From: Frankia alni ACN14a
GTDB lineage: Bacteria > Actinomycetota > Actinomycetes > Frankiales > Frankiaceae
Direction of reading: 5' to 3'
Assembly: GCF_000058485.1 (NCBI RefSeq)
Contig: NC_008278.1
Location: forward strand, 5,264,962 to 5,328,961
DNA: 64,000 nt
The position numbers were made by a program, and so were the translations under genes. Positions 15,528-23,436 of this stretch are shown one piece after another. Under the pieces are notes generated by a model. That model was not told where the DNA came from and searched no databases. It saw only the letters and a program-made list of their open reading frames with translations. Each line of letters starts with the position of its first letter. Position 1 is the stretch's first letter.

Positions 15528-16651
15528 GCGGCCGCTGCCACGGCCGGCTCACCGACACCCGGGAACAGCTCGAGGAAGGTGTCGATGGTGATCCGCTTGC
15601 GGACGTCGTCCGACACGCCGTCGAACAGCCCGTGCAGCGTCTCCTGGGTGTGGCCGAACGTGCCCTCCATGTGCGGGTAGTCGCTGCCCCACATGACGTT
15701 GCGGTAGCCCATGCCGGTCAGCGCGGCGACCGCGGAGGCGTCGTGCTGGAAGGAGGCGTAGACCTGGGAGTAGAGGATCTCCTTGGGGCTGCGCTTCAGC
15801 TTGGGCCGCACCGCCATGTGGTGCTGGCGGTAGCCCTCGGTCATCCGATCGGCCAGGAAGGGCACCCAGGTCGCGCCGCCCTCGGCGACGAGGATCCGCA
15901 GATCCGGGTGCCGGTCGAGCGCGCCCGAGGCGACGAGCTTCATCGCGGCCCGCTGGCCGGAGAACGTGGTCTCGGTGTAGTTCAGCACCGCGCCGCCGGG
16001 GCCGCGGTAGACGACGCCGACCTGCTGGCTGCCGATGTCGATCGGATCGGTGCCGACGTGGAAGGCGAGCACCATGTTCGCCGCCTCCGCCGCCGCCCAG
16101 AACGGCTCCCAGGAGTCACGGTTCCAGTCGTCGGCCAGCGGGTGCGGGGTGGTCGGCAGGAACACCGCGCGGTAGCCGAGCTCGGCGGTGCGCTCCAGCT
16201 CGGCCACCGCGTCGTCGACCTGCAGCGTGGAGACCTGCGCGGTCGGGACCAGCCGCGGCGAGACCTTCATGATCGCTTCAATCGCCCAGTCGTTGCTGAC
16301 CCGCAGTGCCTCGCGCAGCACCTCAGGGGTGCGGAACGAGGAGCTCCACAGGCCCAGCGACGGGAACACCAGCTCGCCCCAGACGCCCTCGGTGTCGAGG
16401 TCGGCCAGGCGCAGGGTCGCATCCCGCGCGCCGGGCGCCCGGCTGCTCTCGTCGAGGAACTCCTGGGCCTGCACGTTCGGCAGCTTGCGCCGGAAGGACT
16501 GGCCGTCGACGTAGACGGTCTCGTAGGTGCCGTCGGGGTCCTTCACCGCCCTCGGCACGAGCTCGGCCAGTCGCGGCGGCAGGTTCGACCGCCACAGGTC
16601 GTCGGGCTCCAGGAAGTGTGAGTCGCCGGAGTTCGCCCAGATCTTTGCCAT
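15524..16651 (-). CDS. Amidohydrolase-family metal-dependent hydrolase or decarboxylase
   Basis: A 375-residue TIM-barrel protein of the amidohydrolase-2 group. The start is ATG 16651 (MAKIWANSGDSHFLEP); a longer frame begins six codons earlier. The usual HxH metal motif is replaced by DSHFLEP. Other likely metal or active-site residues are in LAFHVGTDPID and the C-terminal GSDYPHMEGTFGHT. Members cleave C-C or C-N bonds or decarboxylate carboxylated intermediates, and this subgroup is common in Frankia and mycobacterial steroid or aromatic clusters. It is the first gene of the amidohydrolase-thiolase-DUF35 run and is coupled by a GTGA overlap to the thiolase, so all three are probably made in fixed ratio. 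Confidence 0.85.
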   Translation of the reverse strand: MAKIWANSGDSHFLEPDDLWRSNLPPRLAELVPRAVKDPDGTYETVYVDGQSFRRKLPNVQAQEFLDESSRAPGARDATLRLADLDTEGVWGELVFPSLGLWSSSFRTPEVLREALRVSNDWAIEAIMKVSPRLVPTAQVSTLQVDDAVAELERTAELGYRAVFLPTTPHPLADDWNRDSWEPFWAAAEAANMVLAFHVGTDPIDIGSQQVGVVYRGPGGAVLNYTETTFSGQRAAMKLVASGALDRHPDLRILVAEGGATWVPFLADRMTEGYRQHHMAVRPKLKRSPKEILYSQVYASFQHDASAVAALTGMGYRNVMWGSDYPHMEGTFGHTQETLHGLFDGVSDDVRKRITIDTFLELFPGVGEPAVAAAA

Positions 16652-16766
16652 GTCGTCCTGCCTCCGCATGGGTTGCGCCGCGCAGCCGGTCGCCTGCTGC
16701 TCGGACCGCGTGCCGTCGCCGGACTCGATGACACGGAACTCGATGGCATCGATGGCGACTCAGTTG

Positions 16767-16792
16767 ACATGGTTACTTTAGATACCTGAAAG
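16767..16792. promoter_or_regulatory. Composite regulatory site upstream of the amidohydrolase operon
   Basis: Two overlapping signals sit about 120 bp before the operon start. ACATGGTTACTTTAG (16767-16781) resembles the motif at 11943-11957. CTTTAGATACCTGAAAG (16776-16792) contains the half-site TACCTGAAAG of the palindrome in front of the gntR gene, here as an imperfect palindrome. Confidence 0.5.
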
Positions 16793-16922
16793 AACCGCAG
16801 GCAAGTGCCAGCCGCCCGGAGCCCCGACTCCACGGATCCGGTCACCGGATCATGGGCATCGGGCCGGCGCAGGCCGCGCGCCACACCACGACGCCGAGCT
16901 GCTCCCGCGACAGCCACCCACT

Positions 16923-16942
16923 CCTAGTGAACTAGGTATATC
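16923..16942. promoter_or_regulatory. Palindrome plus -10 box of the acyl-CoA ligase gene
   Basis: CCTAGTGAACTAGG (16923-16936) is a perfect inverted repeat with a 2-nt spacer. It is directly followed by TATATC (16937-16942), a -10 sequence about nine bases before the GTG start at 16952. No ribosome-binding site separates them, so the mRNA is probably leaderless. The convergent TetR gene at 18703 encodes a candidate binder. Confidence 0.6.
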
Positions 16943-16951
16943 TTCCTCGGT

Positions 16952-18658
16952 GTGGCGGCCGCCATACTCCTGCCGACCCTAGGAGCGCCGGTGAACCTGG
17001 AGAACGCGGGACCTGCCCACCCGCCGGTCCGGCCAGTGCCCGAGACTGCGCCGCTTTCGCTCGCCGCGCTGCTGCACCAGGGCGCGGCGGACCAGCCGGG
17101 TACCCGGCTGGTCTTCCGCAGTCCGGTTGACACCCTCACCACGGATCTGGCCACGCTGTACGAGCGGGCCGCGCGGGTCGCCGGCGGCCTCGCCGCGCGC
17201 GGGATCGGCCCGGCGGACGTCGTCGCGCTCCAGCTGACCAGCCGCGTGGAGAGCGCGATCGCGCACGCCGCGGTGCTGCTACGGGGGGCGGTGCTGCTAC
17301 CGATCGTGCCCATCTACGGGATCCGCGAGGTCGCCTTCATCCTGCGACAGTCGGGTGCGAGCGCGATCATCCTGCCCGCAGCGCGGGCGGCGGAGATCGC
17401 CAACCTGCGCGGGGCACCAGGCGGGCTGCCGGCACTGCGCCACATCGTCACCGTCACCGACAGCACCGACAGCACCGACAGCGGCACGCCACCGGCCGAC
17501 GCCGTGCCCTGGCAGGAGCTCGAACTGGCCCCGCCGCTGACGCCGTGCGCCCGCCCGCTCGACGAGGTCGCCGTGCTCGTCTACACCTCGGGGACGACTG
17601 CGGCACCCAAGGGTGTCACCCACACCCACCGCTCCGTCGCCGCGGAGGTCGCCTCGATGCGCAGCCTGCGCGCGGGCCAACCCGACTTCGGCTACCTCGA
17701 CCTCTTCCCGCCCGGCCACATCGCCGGGCTGAGCGTGCTGCTACGAACCCTCGTCGACGGGCTGCCGACCGTCTTCCTCGAACGGTTCGACGCGGCGGAG
17801 GCGATCGAACTCGTCCACGCGCACGGCGTGACCGCGTCCGCGGGGGTGCCGTTTCACCTGAGCGCGCTACTCGATGCGGCACAGCGCGACGGCCGCGGCC
17901 TCGGCCCGCTGCGCGACTTCCTCGTCGGCGGGGCGAGCGTGTCTCCCACGCTCGTCGAGCGAGCCGATCGTGCCGGCGTCAGCGCCTACCGCGCCTACGG
18001 TTCCAGCGAACATCCGACGATCAGCTCGGGCAGCGCGGCCGACCCGCTCGACCGGCGGGCCGCCACGGACGGCCGGGTGATGCCGGGCAGCGAGGTACGC
18101 ATCCTCGACCCCGCCGGCCACGACCTCGGCCCCGGCGAGGAGGGCGAGATCGTCACGCGCGGCCCGGAGCAGTTCGCCGGCTACCGCGATCCGGCGCTCA
18201 ACGCGACCGCGTTCACCGCCGACGGCTGGCTGCGCACCGGCGACATCGGCCGGGTCGACGGCAACGGCTACCTGACGATCACGGATCGCATCAAGGACAT
18301 CATCGTCCGCAACGGGGAGAACGTCTCCTCCAAGGAGGTCGAGGACCTGCTCATGACCCACCCGGCCGTGGCGGAGGCGGCCGCCGTGGCCGAACCGGAC
18401 GACCGCACCGGCGAGCGCGTCTGCGTCTTCGTCCTGCCGCGGCCGGGATCGGTCCTCGACCTTGACGAGGTGCGGGCGCACTTCGCCGCCGCCGGCGCCG
18501 CGAGACAGAAGACCCCGGAACGACTCGTGCTCGTCACCGATCTGCCGCGGACCGCGGCGGGCAAGGTCCGCAAGCACGAGCTGCGCGCCGGCCTGCATGC
18601 CGGCGGGTCCCACCACCTCGCCGGAACGGGCGGTCCAGACGGATCGGCGGGCGGCTGA
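16952..18658 (+). CDS. Acyl-CoA ligase (AMP-forming), cyclohexanecarboxylate/steroid-acid type
   Basis: A 568-residue ANL enzyme. Motifs: VLVYTSGTTAAPKGVTHTHRS (P-loop), YRAYGSSEHPTISSG (A5), GWLRTGDIGRVDGNGYLTITD (A7), RIKDIIVRNGENVSSKEVEDLL (A8) and the catalytic-lysine segment LPRTAAGKVRKHEL near the C-terminus, so all parts of an active ligase are present. The start is GTG 16952 immediately after a -10 box; GTG 16991 is an alternative. It is transcribed away from the amidohydrolase operon and converges on a TetR gene, an arrangement like fadD3/kstR2. The substrate is unknown; a cyclic or steroid-derived acid is the natural guess from context. Confidence 0.88.
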   Translation: MAAAILLPTLGAPVNLENAGPAHPPVRPVPETAPLSLAALLHQGAADQPGTRLVFRSPVDTLTTDLATLYERAARVAGGLAARGIGPADVVALQLTSRVESAIAHAAVLLRGAVLLPIVPIYGIREVAFILRQSGASAIILPAARAAEIANLRGAPGGLPALRHIVTVTDSTDSTDSGTPPADAVPWQELELAPPLTPCARPLDEVAVLVYTSGTTAAPKGVTHTHRSVAAEVASMRSLRAGQPDFGYLDLFPPGHIAGLSVLLRTLVDGLPTVFLERFDAAEAIELVHAHGVTASAGVPFHLSALLDAAQRDGRGLGPLRDFLVGGASVSPTLVERADRAGVSAYRAYGSSEHPTISSGSAADPLDRRAATDGRVMPGSEVRILDPAGHDLGPGEEGEIVTRGPEQFAGYRDPALNATAFTADGWLRTGDIGRVDGNGYLTITDRIKDIIVRNGENVSSKEVEDLLMTHPAVAEAAAVAEPDDRTGERVCVFVLPRPGSVLDLDEVRAHFAAAGAARQKTPERLVLVTDLPRTAAGKVRKHELRAGLHAGGSHHLAGTGGPDGSAGG

Positions 18659-18702
18659 CGCGTCGCTGGTCGAGCGCCGCGGTCGCCCCCGCGTCGTGGC
18701 GG

Positions 18703-19314
18703 TCAGCCGGCCACGCCGACGAGGGTGAGCGCGAACCGACCGTAGGTGTAGACGATCTCGTCCTCGCTCAGGTCGCCGTCCTCGCGGTACCAGGCGGCGA
18801 CACCCATCCCGAGGTCGAGCAGAGCGTAGGAGGCGAGCTTGACCGAGGCCACGTGGAATCGGGAGGCGGCGACACCCTCCTCGATCAGCCCTCGGATGAG
18901 CCGCTCGTAGCTGCTGCGCCGGGCGACGACCACCGCCCGGTTGGCCTCGTCGAGACTGCGGATCTCCCGGTTGCCGACGAAGGCCTCCAGGCGGTGGCGG
19001 GTGTGGAAACGCACGTGGGCCTCCACGGCGCGACGCAGCCGGTCCGCGACGTCGTCGACACCGGCGACGGCGAGGGCGTGGACGTCGTGCAGGGTGTCCA
19101 TCGCGTCCAGCATGATCGCGGCGAGCAGGTCCTGCTTGGAGCTCACGTGCTTGTACAGGCTCGGACCCCGGATGCCGACCGCCGCGCCGATCTCGGTCGT
19201 GGTGGTCGCCTCGTAGCCGCGTTCGGCGAACAGCTTCAGCGCCGCGTCGCGGATCGCCCGCCCGCGCGGGGTGAGCTGCGGTCGCGCCAGCACCGCTCGG
19301 TCCGATCCACTCAT
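18703..19314 (-). CDS. TetR-family transcriptional regulator
   Basis: A 203-residue protein. The N-terminal helix-turn-helix spans residues about 15-62, with LKLFAERGYEATTTTEIGAAVGIRGPSLYKHVSSKQDLLAAI, complete and typical. The C-terminal ligand domain has the TetR_C-type run LRRAVEAHVRFHTRHRLEAFVGN. It lies 44 bp from the convergent ligase gene and is divergent from the ACAD/kinase operon, with the palindrome ACCATGTGCATGGT in between. It probably represses the ACAD/kinase genes, and possibly the ligase, in response to a CoA ester. Confidence 0.9.
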   Translation of the reverse strand: MSGSDRAVLARPQLTPRGRAIRDAALKLFAERGYEATTTTEIGAAVGIRGPSLYKHVSSKQDLLAAIMLDAMDTLHDVHALAVAGVDDVADRLRRAVEAHVRFHTRHRLEAFVGNREIRSLDEANRAVVVARRSSYERLIRGLIEEGVAASRFHVASVKLASYALLDLGMGVAAWYREDGDLSEDEIVYTYGRFALTLVGVAG

Positions 19315-19382
19315 GCATCCCCGCCCACGACACTCGTCGCGGCTAGGAAACGGTAGCCGCGCGCATGCGGACGACTCCCCGC

Positions 19383-19396
19383 ACCATGTGCATGGT
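19383..19396. promoter_or_regulatory. Palindromic operator candidate in the tetR/ACAD divergent spacer
   Basis: ACCATGTGCATGGT has 6-bp arms and a 2-nt centre. It lies about 70 bp from the TetR start and 130 bp from the ACAD start. Further toward the ACAD, TATCAAGGCTACTGAG (about 19446-19461) resembles GATCAAGGCTTACTAAG around 1437-1453. Confidence 0.5.
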
Positions 19397-19524
19397 AGCA
19401 GGGAGGATTTTCTCTCAACGCTGGCGGATCGCCGCCACCCCTGCTATCAAGGCTACTGAGCATTAGCCCTTCCAGCCGACCCGCCCCCGCGGGGGCCGGC
19501 GCTCGCACCGAGGCGGGAGATCGC

Positions 19525-20739
19525 ATGGCCATTGACTTTTCACAGCCGCCAGAGGTCGTCGACCTCGTCGAACGCACGGCTGCCTTCGTCCGCGACGTCG
19601 TGATCCCGGAGGAGGAGCGGTACGCCGGCGTGGTCTCCGCCGGTGGAGAGGCGCTGCGCGCGCGGCTGCAGGCGGCGGCCCGCGACGCCGGGCTGTTCGC
19701 CCCGCACGTCTCCCAGGAGTACGGCGGCCTCGGGCTCGGCATGACGGCGCGGGCGCCCGTGTTCGAGGCCGCCGGCTACTCCCTGTTCGGGCCGCTGGCG
19801 CTGAACCTCTCCGCGCCCGACGAGGGCAACATGCACATGCTCGAGATCATCGCGACCGACGAGCAGAAGGAGCGGTATCTGCGTCCGCTCGCCAGCGGCG
19901 AGGTCCGGTCGTTCTTCGCGATGACGGAGCCGGCGCCCGGGGCCGGCTCGGATCCGGCGGCGCTGTCGACGACCGCCGTCCGGGTCGACGACGGCTGGCG
20001 CATCGACGGCCACAAGTGGTTCTCCACCGGCGCGGACGGCGCGGCCTACGCGATCTGCTTCGCCCGGACCTCCGGCACGGTCGGCACTGTCGGTGGCGCC
20101 ACCATGTTCCTCGTCGACGCCGACAATCCCGGGCTGAAGGTCGTCCGGCACATCGACACCCTCGACCAGGCCATGATCGGCGGCCACTGCGAGGTGATCT
20201 TCGACAACTGCGTGGTGCCGGACTCGGCGATCCTCGGCGAGCTCGACCAGGGCTTCGCCTACGCACAGGTGCGCCTCGGCCCGGCCCGGATGACGCACTG
20301 CATGCGCTGGCTCGGCATCGCCCGCCGCGCCCAGGACATCGCCATCGACCGGATCGCCGAGCGCCGGCTGTTCGGCTCCAAGCTCACCGAGCTCGGCATG
20401 GCGCAGCAGATGATTGCCGACTCGGAGATCGACATCGCCGCCTCCCGCAGCCTCATCCTGCAGGCCTGCTGGGAGCTCGACCAGGGACAGCGCGCGGCGC
20501 AGTCCACCGCGATGACCAAGACGTTCGTCGCCGAGGCGGTCTGGCGGGTGGTCGACCGGGCCATCCAGCTCTGTGGCGCCGCCGGCGTCTCCGGCGAGCT
20601 GCTGCTGGGCCGCTACCTCAACGAGGTCCGCGCCTTCCGCATCTACGACGGAGCGTCGGAGACCCACCGCTGGGCGCTCGCCCGGCGCGCGGTCAAGGAG
20701 CGGCTGAAGGCGACCGGCGCCCTGGAGTCGGCATCATGA
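19525..20739 (+). CDS. Acyl-CoA dehydrogenase of the ACAD10/11 - LvaC type
   Basis: A 404-residue protein with ATG 19525 preceded by GGGAG. Motifs: PHVSQEYGGLGLGMTARAPVFEAAG, SFFAMTEPAPGAGSDPAALST (FAD contact), GHKWFSTGADGAAYAI, GPARMTHCMRWLGIARRA, AIQLCGAAGVSGELLLGRYLNEVRAFRIYDGASETHRWALARR. The FRIYDGASETHR ending is the hallmark of the ACAD10/11-like group. In levulinate and other 4-hydroxy-acid degradation, this type of ACAD converts 4-phospho-acyl-CoA made by a dedicated kinase. Its stop codon overlaps the start of exactly such a kinase-like gene (ATGA), which makes that reaction the leading hypothesis. Confidence 0.88.
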   Translation: MAIDFSQPPEVVDLVERTAAFVRDVVIPEEERYAGVVSAGGEALRARLQAAARDAGLFAPHVSQEYGGLGLGMTARAPVFEAAGYSLFGPLALNLSAPDEGNMHMLEIIATDEQKERYLRPLASGEVRSFFAMTEPAPGAGSDPAALSTTAVRVDDGWRIDGHKWFSTGADGAAYAICFARTSGTVGTVGGATMFLVDADNPGLKVVRHIDTLDQAMIGGHCEVIFDNCVVPDSAILGELDQGFAYAQVRLGPARMTHCMRWLGIARRAQDIAIDRIAERRLFGSKLTELGMAQQMIADSEIDIAASRSLILQACWELDQGQRAAQSTAMTKTFVAEAVWRVVDRAIQLCGAAGVSGELLLGRYLNEVRAFRIYDGASETHRWALARRAVKERLKATGALESAS

Positions 20740-21845
20740 CCCCGCTCGACCCGCCGCCCGCCGCCGTCCCCGGGCCGGTCACGGCCGCCACACCGACCGA
20801 CGCCGGCGCCGGCGCCGGGCAGGAGGGGCTGGTCTCCCCGCCAGGCCTGGACCTGGCCGCGCTGTCCGCCTTCCTCGATGCCACCGTCCCCGGCCGAGCC
20901 GGGCCGCTGCGCGCCACTCTGCTCAGCGGCGGCCGGTCGAACCTGACCTACCGCGTGTGGGATGACGCCGCGCACTGGGCGTTGCGCCGGCCCCCGTTGG
21001 GCAACCTGACGCCCTCGGCGCACGACATGCAACGCGAGTACCGGGTGGTGGCCGCGCTGCGTGAGACCCCGATCCCCGTGGCCGAGGCGGTCGCCTACTG
21101 CGACGACCTCGCCGTGCTTGGGGTGCCGTTCGCGATGGTCTCCCTGGTCGACGGGGTGGTCCTGCGCAGCCGGGCGGACCTGGCCCCCTACTCCGACGCC
21201 GACGTGCGCCGCTGTGCCGAGAACCTGCTGCGCACCCTTGCCCGGCTGCACGCCGTGGACTACCGCGCCGTCGGGCTGGAGCGGTTCGGCCGGCCCGCGG
21301 GCTACCTGCGCCGTCAGGTCGACCGCTGGTGGGGTCAGTGGGAGCGGGTGCGGACCCGGTCGCTGCCCGACCTCGACGCGCTGCACGCCCGGCTGGACGC
21401 CGCGGTACCGGCGGAGAGTGACGCGTCGATCGTGCACGGCGACGCCCGCATCGACAACTTCGTGTTGGACCCGGACGACATCGGTGCCGTGCGGGCCCTG
21501 CTGGACTGGGAGATGGCGACCCTCGGCGACCCGCTGGCCGACCTGGGGCTCACCGTCGTCTACCGCGACCCGGACTTCGATCCCGTCCTCGGCGGCTCGG
21601 CGGCCGCGGCCAGCGACCGGATGCCCGGCGGGGACGAGATGATCGAGATCTACGCGCGGGAGTCCGGCCGTGACATCGTGAACATGGACTTCTACCTGGC
21701 GCTCGGCTACTTCAAGCTGGTGGTGATCGCCGAGGGCATCCACGCCCGGCATCTCGCCGGCAACACCGTCGGTGAGGGTTTCGACCTTGTCGGCCAGGCC
21801 GTGCCAGCGCTCGCCGCGGGCGGGCTGCGCGTACTCGCCGGCTGA
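20736..21845 (+). CDS. APH-type phosphotransferase, likely 4-hydroxyacyl-CoA kinase (LvaA/ACAD10-11 kinase domain)
   Basis: A 369-residue protein starting at ATG 20736 inside the ACAD stop codon. After an Ala/Pro-rich N-terminus (about 40 residues) comes the kinase fold: LLSGGRSNLTYRV (nucleotide loop), the catalytic Brenner-type motif HGDARIDNFVLD, and LLDWEMATLGDPLADLG holding the metal-binding aspartate. Homologues are annotated as aminoglycoside phosphotransferases but are fused or adjacent to ACADs. The family reaction (established for LvaA and mammalian ACAD10/11) is phosphorylation of the gamma-hydroxyl of a 4-hydroxyacyl-CoA. It is most likely not an antibiotic-resistance gene. Confidence 0.85.
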   Translation: MTPLDPPPAAVPGPVTAATPTDAGAGAGQEGLVSPPGLDLAALSAFLDATVPGRAGPLRATLLSGGRSNLTYRVWDDAAHWALRRPPLGNLTPSAHDMQREYRVVAALRETPIPVAEAVAYCDDLAVLGVPFAMVSLVDGVVLRSRADLAPYSDADVRRCAENLLRTLARLHAVDYRAVGLERFGRPAGYLRRQVDRWWGQWERVRTRSLPDLDALHARLDAAVPAESDASIVHGDARIDNFVLDPDDIGAVRALLDWEMATLGDPLADLGLTVVYRDPDFDPVLGGSAAAASDRMPGGDEMIEIYARESGRDIVNMDFYLALGYFKLVVIAEGIHARHLAGNTVGEGFDLVGQAVPALAAGGLRVLAG

Positions 21846-21881
21846 TCCGATCCGGGCCCGGGGCCGGCCCGGCCCGGGGCT

Positions 21882-21945
21882 GGCGCGGGTGGGTGCCGGC
21901 GCGGGTGGGTGCCGGCGCGGGTGGGTGCCGGCGCGGGTGGGTGCC
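21882..21945. repeat. 16-bp tandem repeat, four exact copies
   Basis: GGCGCGGGTGGGTGCC repeats without change at 21882-21897, 21898-21913, 21914-21929 and 21930-21945. It lies in the spacer between convergently ending genes, 36 bp after the kinase stop. Confidence 0.95.
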
Positions 21946-21999
21946 GGCCCGACCGGAACGGCTTCACCGGAGCCGGTGCTTTCACCGCCCCTCGCCGGC

Positions 22000-23346
22000 T
22001 CAGCCGGGCAGCTCCAGGCCGAGATGCTCGCGCAGGGTCGTGCCGGTGTACTCGGAGCGGAAGACGCCTCGCTCCTGCAGCAGCGGCACGACCTGGTCGG
22101 CGAACTCGTCCAGGCCGCCCGGGACGATGTGCGGGACGAGGATGAAGCCGTCGCTGGCGTCCTCCTGGACGAAGTGATTGATGGTTTCGGCGACCGTGGC
22201 CGCCGAGCCGATGAAGGACTGCCGCCCGGTGACCTCGATGACCACCTCGCGCAGCGACAGCTTCTTCGCCTCGCCCAGCTCGCGCCAGCGACGCGCCGTG
22301 GCCAGCCGGTCGTCGAACATCCGCACGCTGGCGCGCCCCTTGGAGATCGTGTTCTCCCCGGGCAGCGGGTCGACGTCGGGGACCGGCCCGTCCGGGTCGT
22401 AGGCCGACAGGTCGCGGTTCCACAACTGCTCGGCGAACAGGATCGCCGTCGCCCCGCTGACCTGCTGGTGGCGGATCAACTCGGCCCGCTCGCGCGCCTC
22501 GGCGTCGGTGTCGCCGAGGACGAACGTCGCCGCCGGCAGGACCACCAACTGCTCGGGCCGACGGCCGAACTTGGCGAGCCGGCCCTTGATGTCGGCGTAG
22601 AACGCCTGGCCATCCTCGAACGTGCTGTGCCGACTGAAGATCGCATCCGCCGAGGAGGCGGCGAACTCCCGGCCGGCCTCGGAGTCGCCGGCCTGGAAGA
22701 TCACCGGTCGGCCCTGCGGGCTGCGCGGGACGTTGAACTGTCCGCTGATGTCGAAGAAGTCGTCGTGGTGGGCGAACGTTCCCGGCCGTGGCTCACGCAG
22801 GAACTGCCCGGTGTCCTTGTCCGCGACGATCTCGTCGCCGCGCCAGGAGTCGAACAGCTCCCAGGCCGTGTGCAGGAAGCGTCGGGCCCGCTCGTAGCGA
22901 TCCTGCTCTGCGAGGTAGCCGCCGCGGCGGAAGTTCTCCCCGGTGAAGGCGTCCCAGGACGTGACGACGTTCCACGCGGCCCGCCCCGCGGAGAGGTGGT
23001 CGAGGCTGGCGAACTGCCGGGCGACCTCGTAAGGCTCGTTGAAGGTGGAGTTGATGGTGCCGGCGAGCCCCAGACGGTCGGTGACCGCCGCGATCGCGGC
23101 CAGCACGGTGAACGTGTCGGGCCGCCCGACGACGTCCAGGTCGTGGATGCGGCCGTTCTGTTCGCGCAGGCGCAGGCCCTCGGCCAGAAAGAAGAAGTCG
23201 AACTTGGCGCGCTCGGCCGCTCGGGCGAGGTGGGCGAACGAGCTGAACTCGATCTGGCTGCCCGCCGCGGGGTCGCTCCACACCGTCGTGTTGTTCACCC
23301 CGGGGAAGTGCGCCGCCAGGTGGATCTGCTTGGTCGGCCTGCTCAT
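22000..23346 (-). CDS. Flavin-dependent monooxygenase, NtaA/SnaA/DszA family (LLM class)
   Basis: A 448-residue protein, matching the usual 440-460 of the family. The ATG at 23346 follows GGAGGACC. Family blocks are clear: ARAAERAKFDFFFLAEGLRLR, NEPYEVARQFASLDHLSAGRAAWNVVTSWD, FTGENFRRGG, FDISGQFNVPRSPQGRPVIFQAGDSEAGREFAA, and the C-terminal DGFILVPHIVPGGLDEFADQVVPLLQERG. These enzymes use FMNH2 from a separate reductase to oxygenate nitrilotriacetate, dibenzothiophene, pristinamycin precursors or sulfonates. It is downstream of a second LLM-class gene in the same leftward unit. No flavin reductase gene is adjacent. Confidence 0.88.
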   Translation of the reverse strand: MSRPTKQIHLAAHFPGVNNTTVWSDPAAGSQIEFSSFAHLARAAERAKFDFFFLAEGLRLREQNGRIHDLDVVGRPDTFTVLAAIAAVTDRLGLAGTINSTFNEPYEVARQFASLDHLSAGRAAWNVVTSWDAFTGENFRRGGYLAEQDRYERARRFLHTAWELFDSWRGDEIVADKDTGQFLREPRPGTFAHHDDFFDISGQFNVPRSPQGRPVIFQAGDSEAGREFAASSADAIFSRHSTFEDGQAFYADIKGRLAKFGRRPEQLVVLPAATFVLGDTDAEARERAELIRHQQVSGATAILFAEQLWNRDLSAYDPDGPVPDVDPLPGENTISKGRASVRMFDDRLATARRWRELGEAKKLSLREVVIEVTGRQSFIGSAATVAETINHFVQEDASDGFILVPHIVPGGLDEFADQVVPLLQERGVFRSEYTGTTLREHLGLELPG

Positions 23347-23436
23347 GGAGGTCCTCCGCTGGTGTGTGCAGGGCTGCCGGCTGCCGGCTCTGCCGGCGGC
23401 GAACTGGACGGCGGCGGGCTGGACGGCTGCGTCGGG

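Noticed and set aside
20736-21845. Aminoglycoside resistance gene.
   Set aside because: The kinase belongs to the acyl-CoA-linked APH group by its tight coupling with an ACAD10/11-type dehydrogenase; no resistance context is present.
21882-21945. CRISPR-like or regulatory repeat array.
   Set aside because: Units are adjacent without spacers and 16 bp long; it is a simple tandem repeat.
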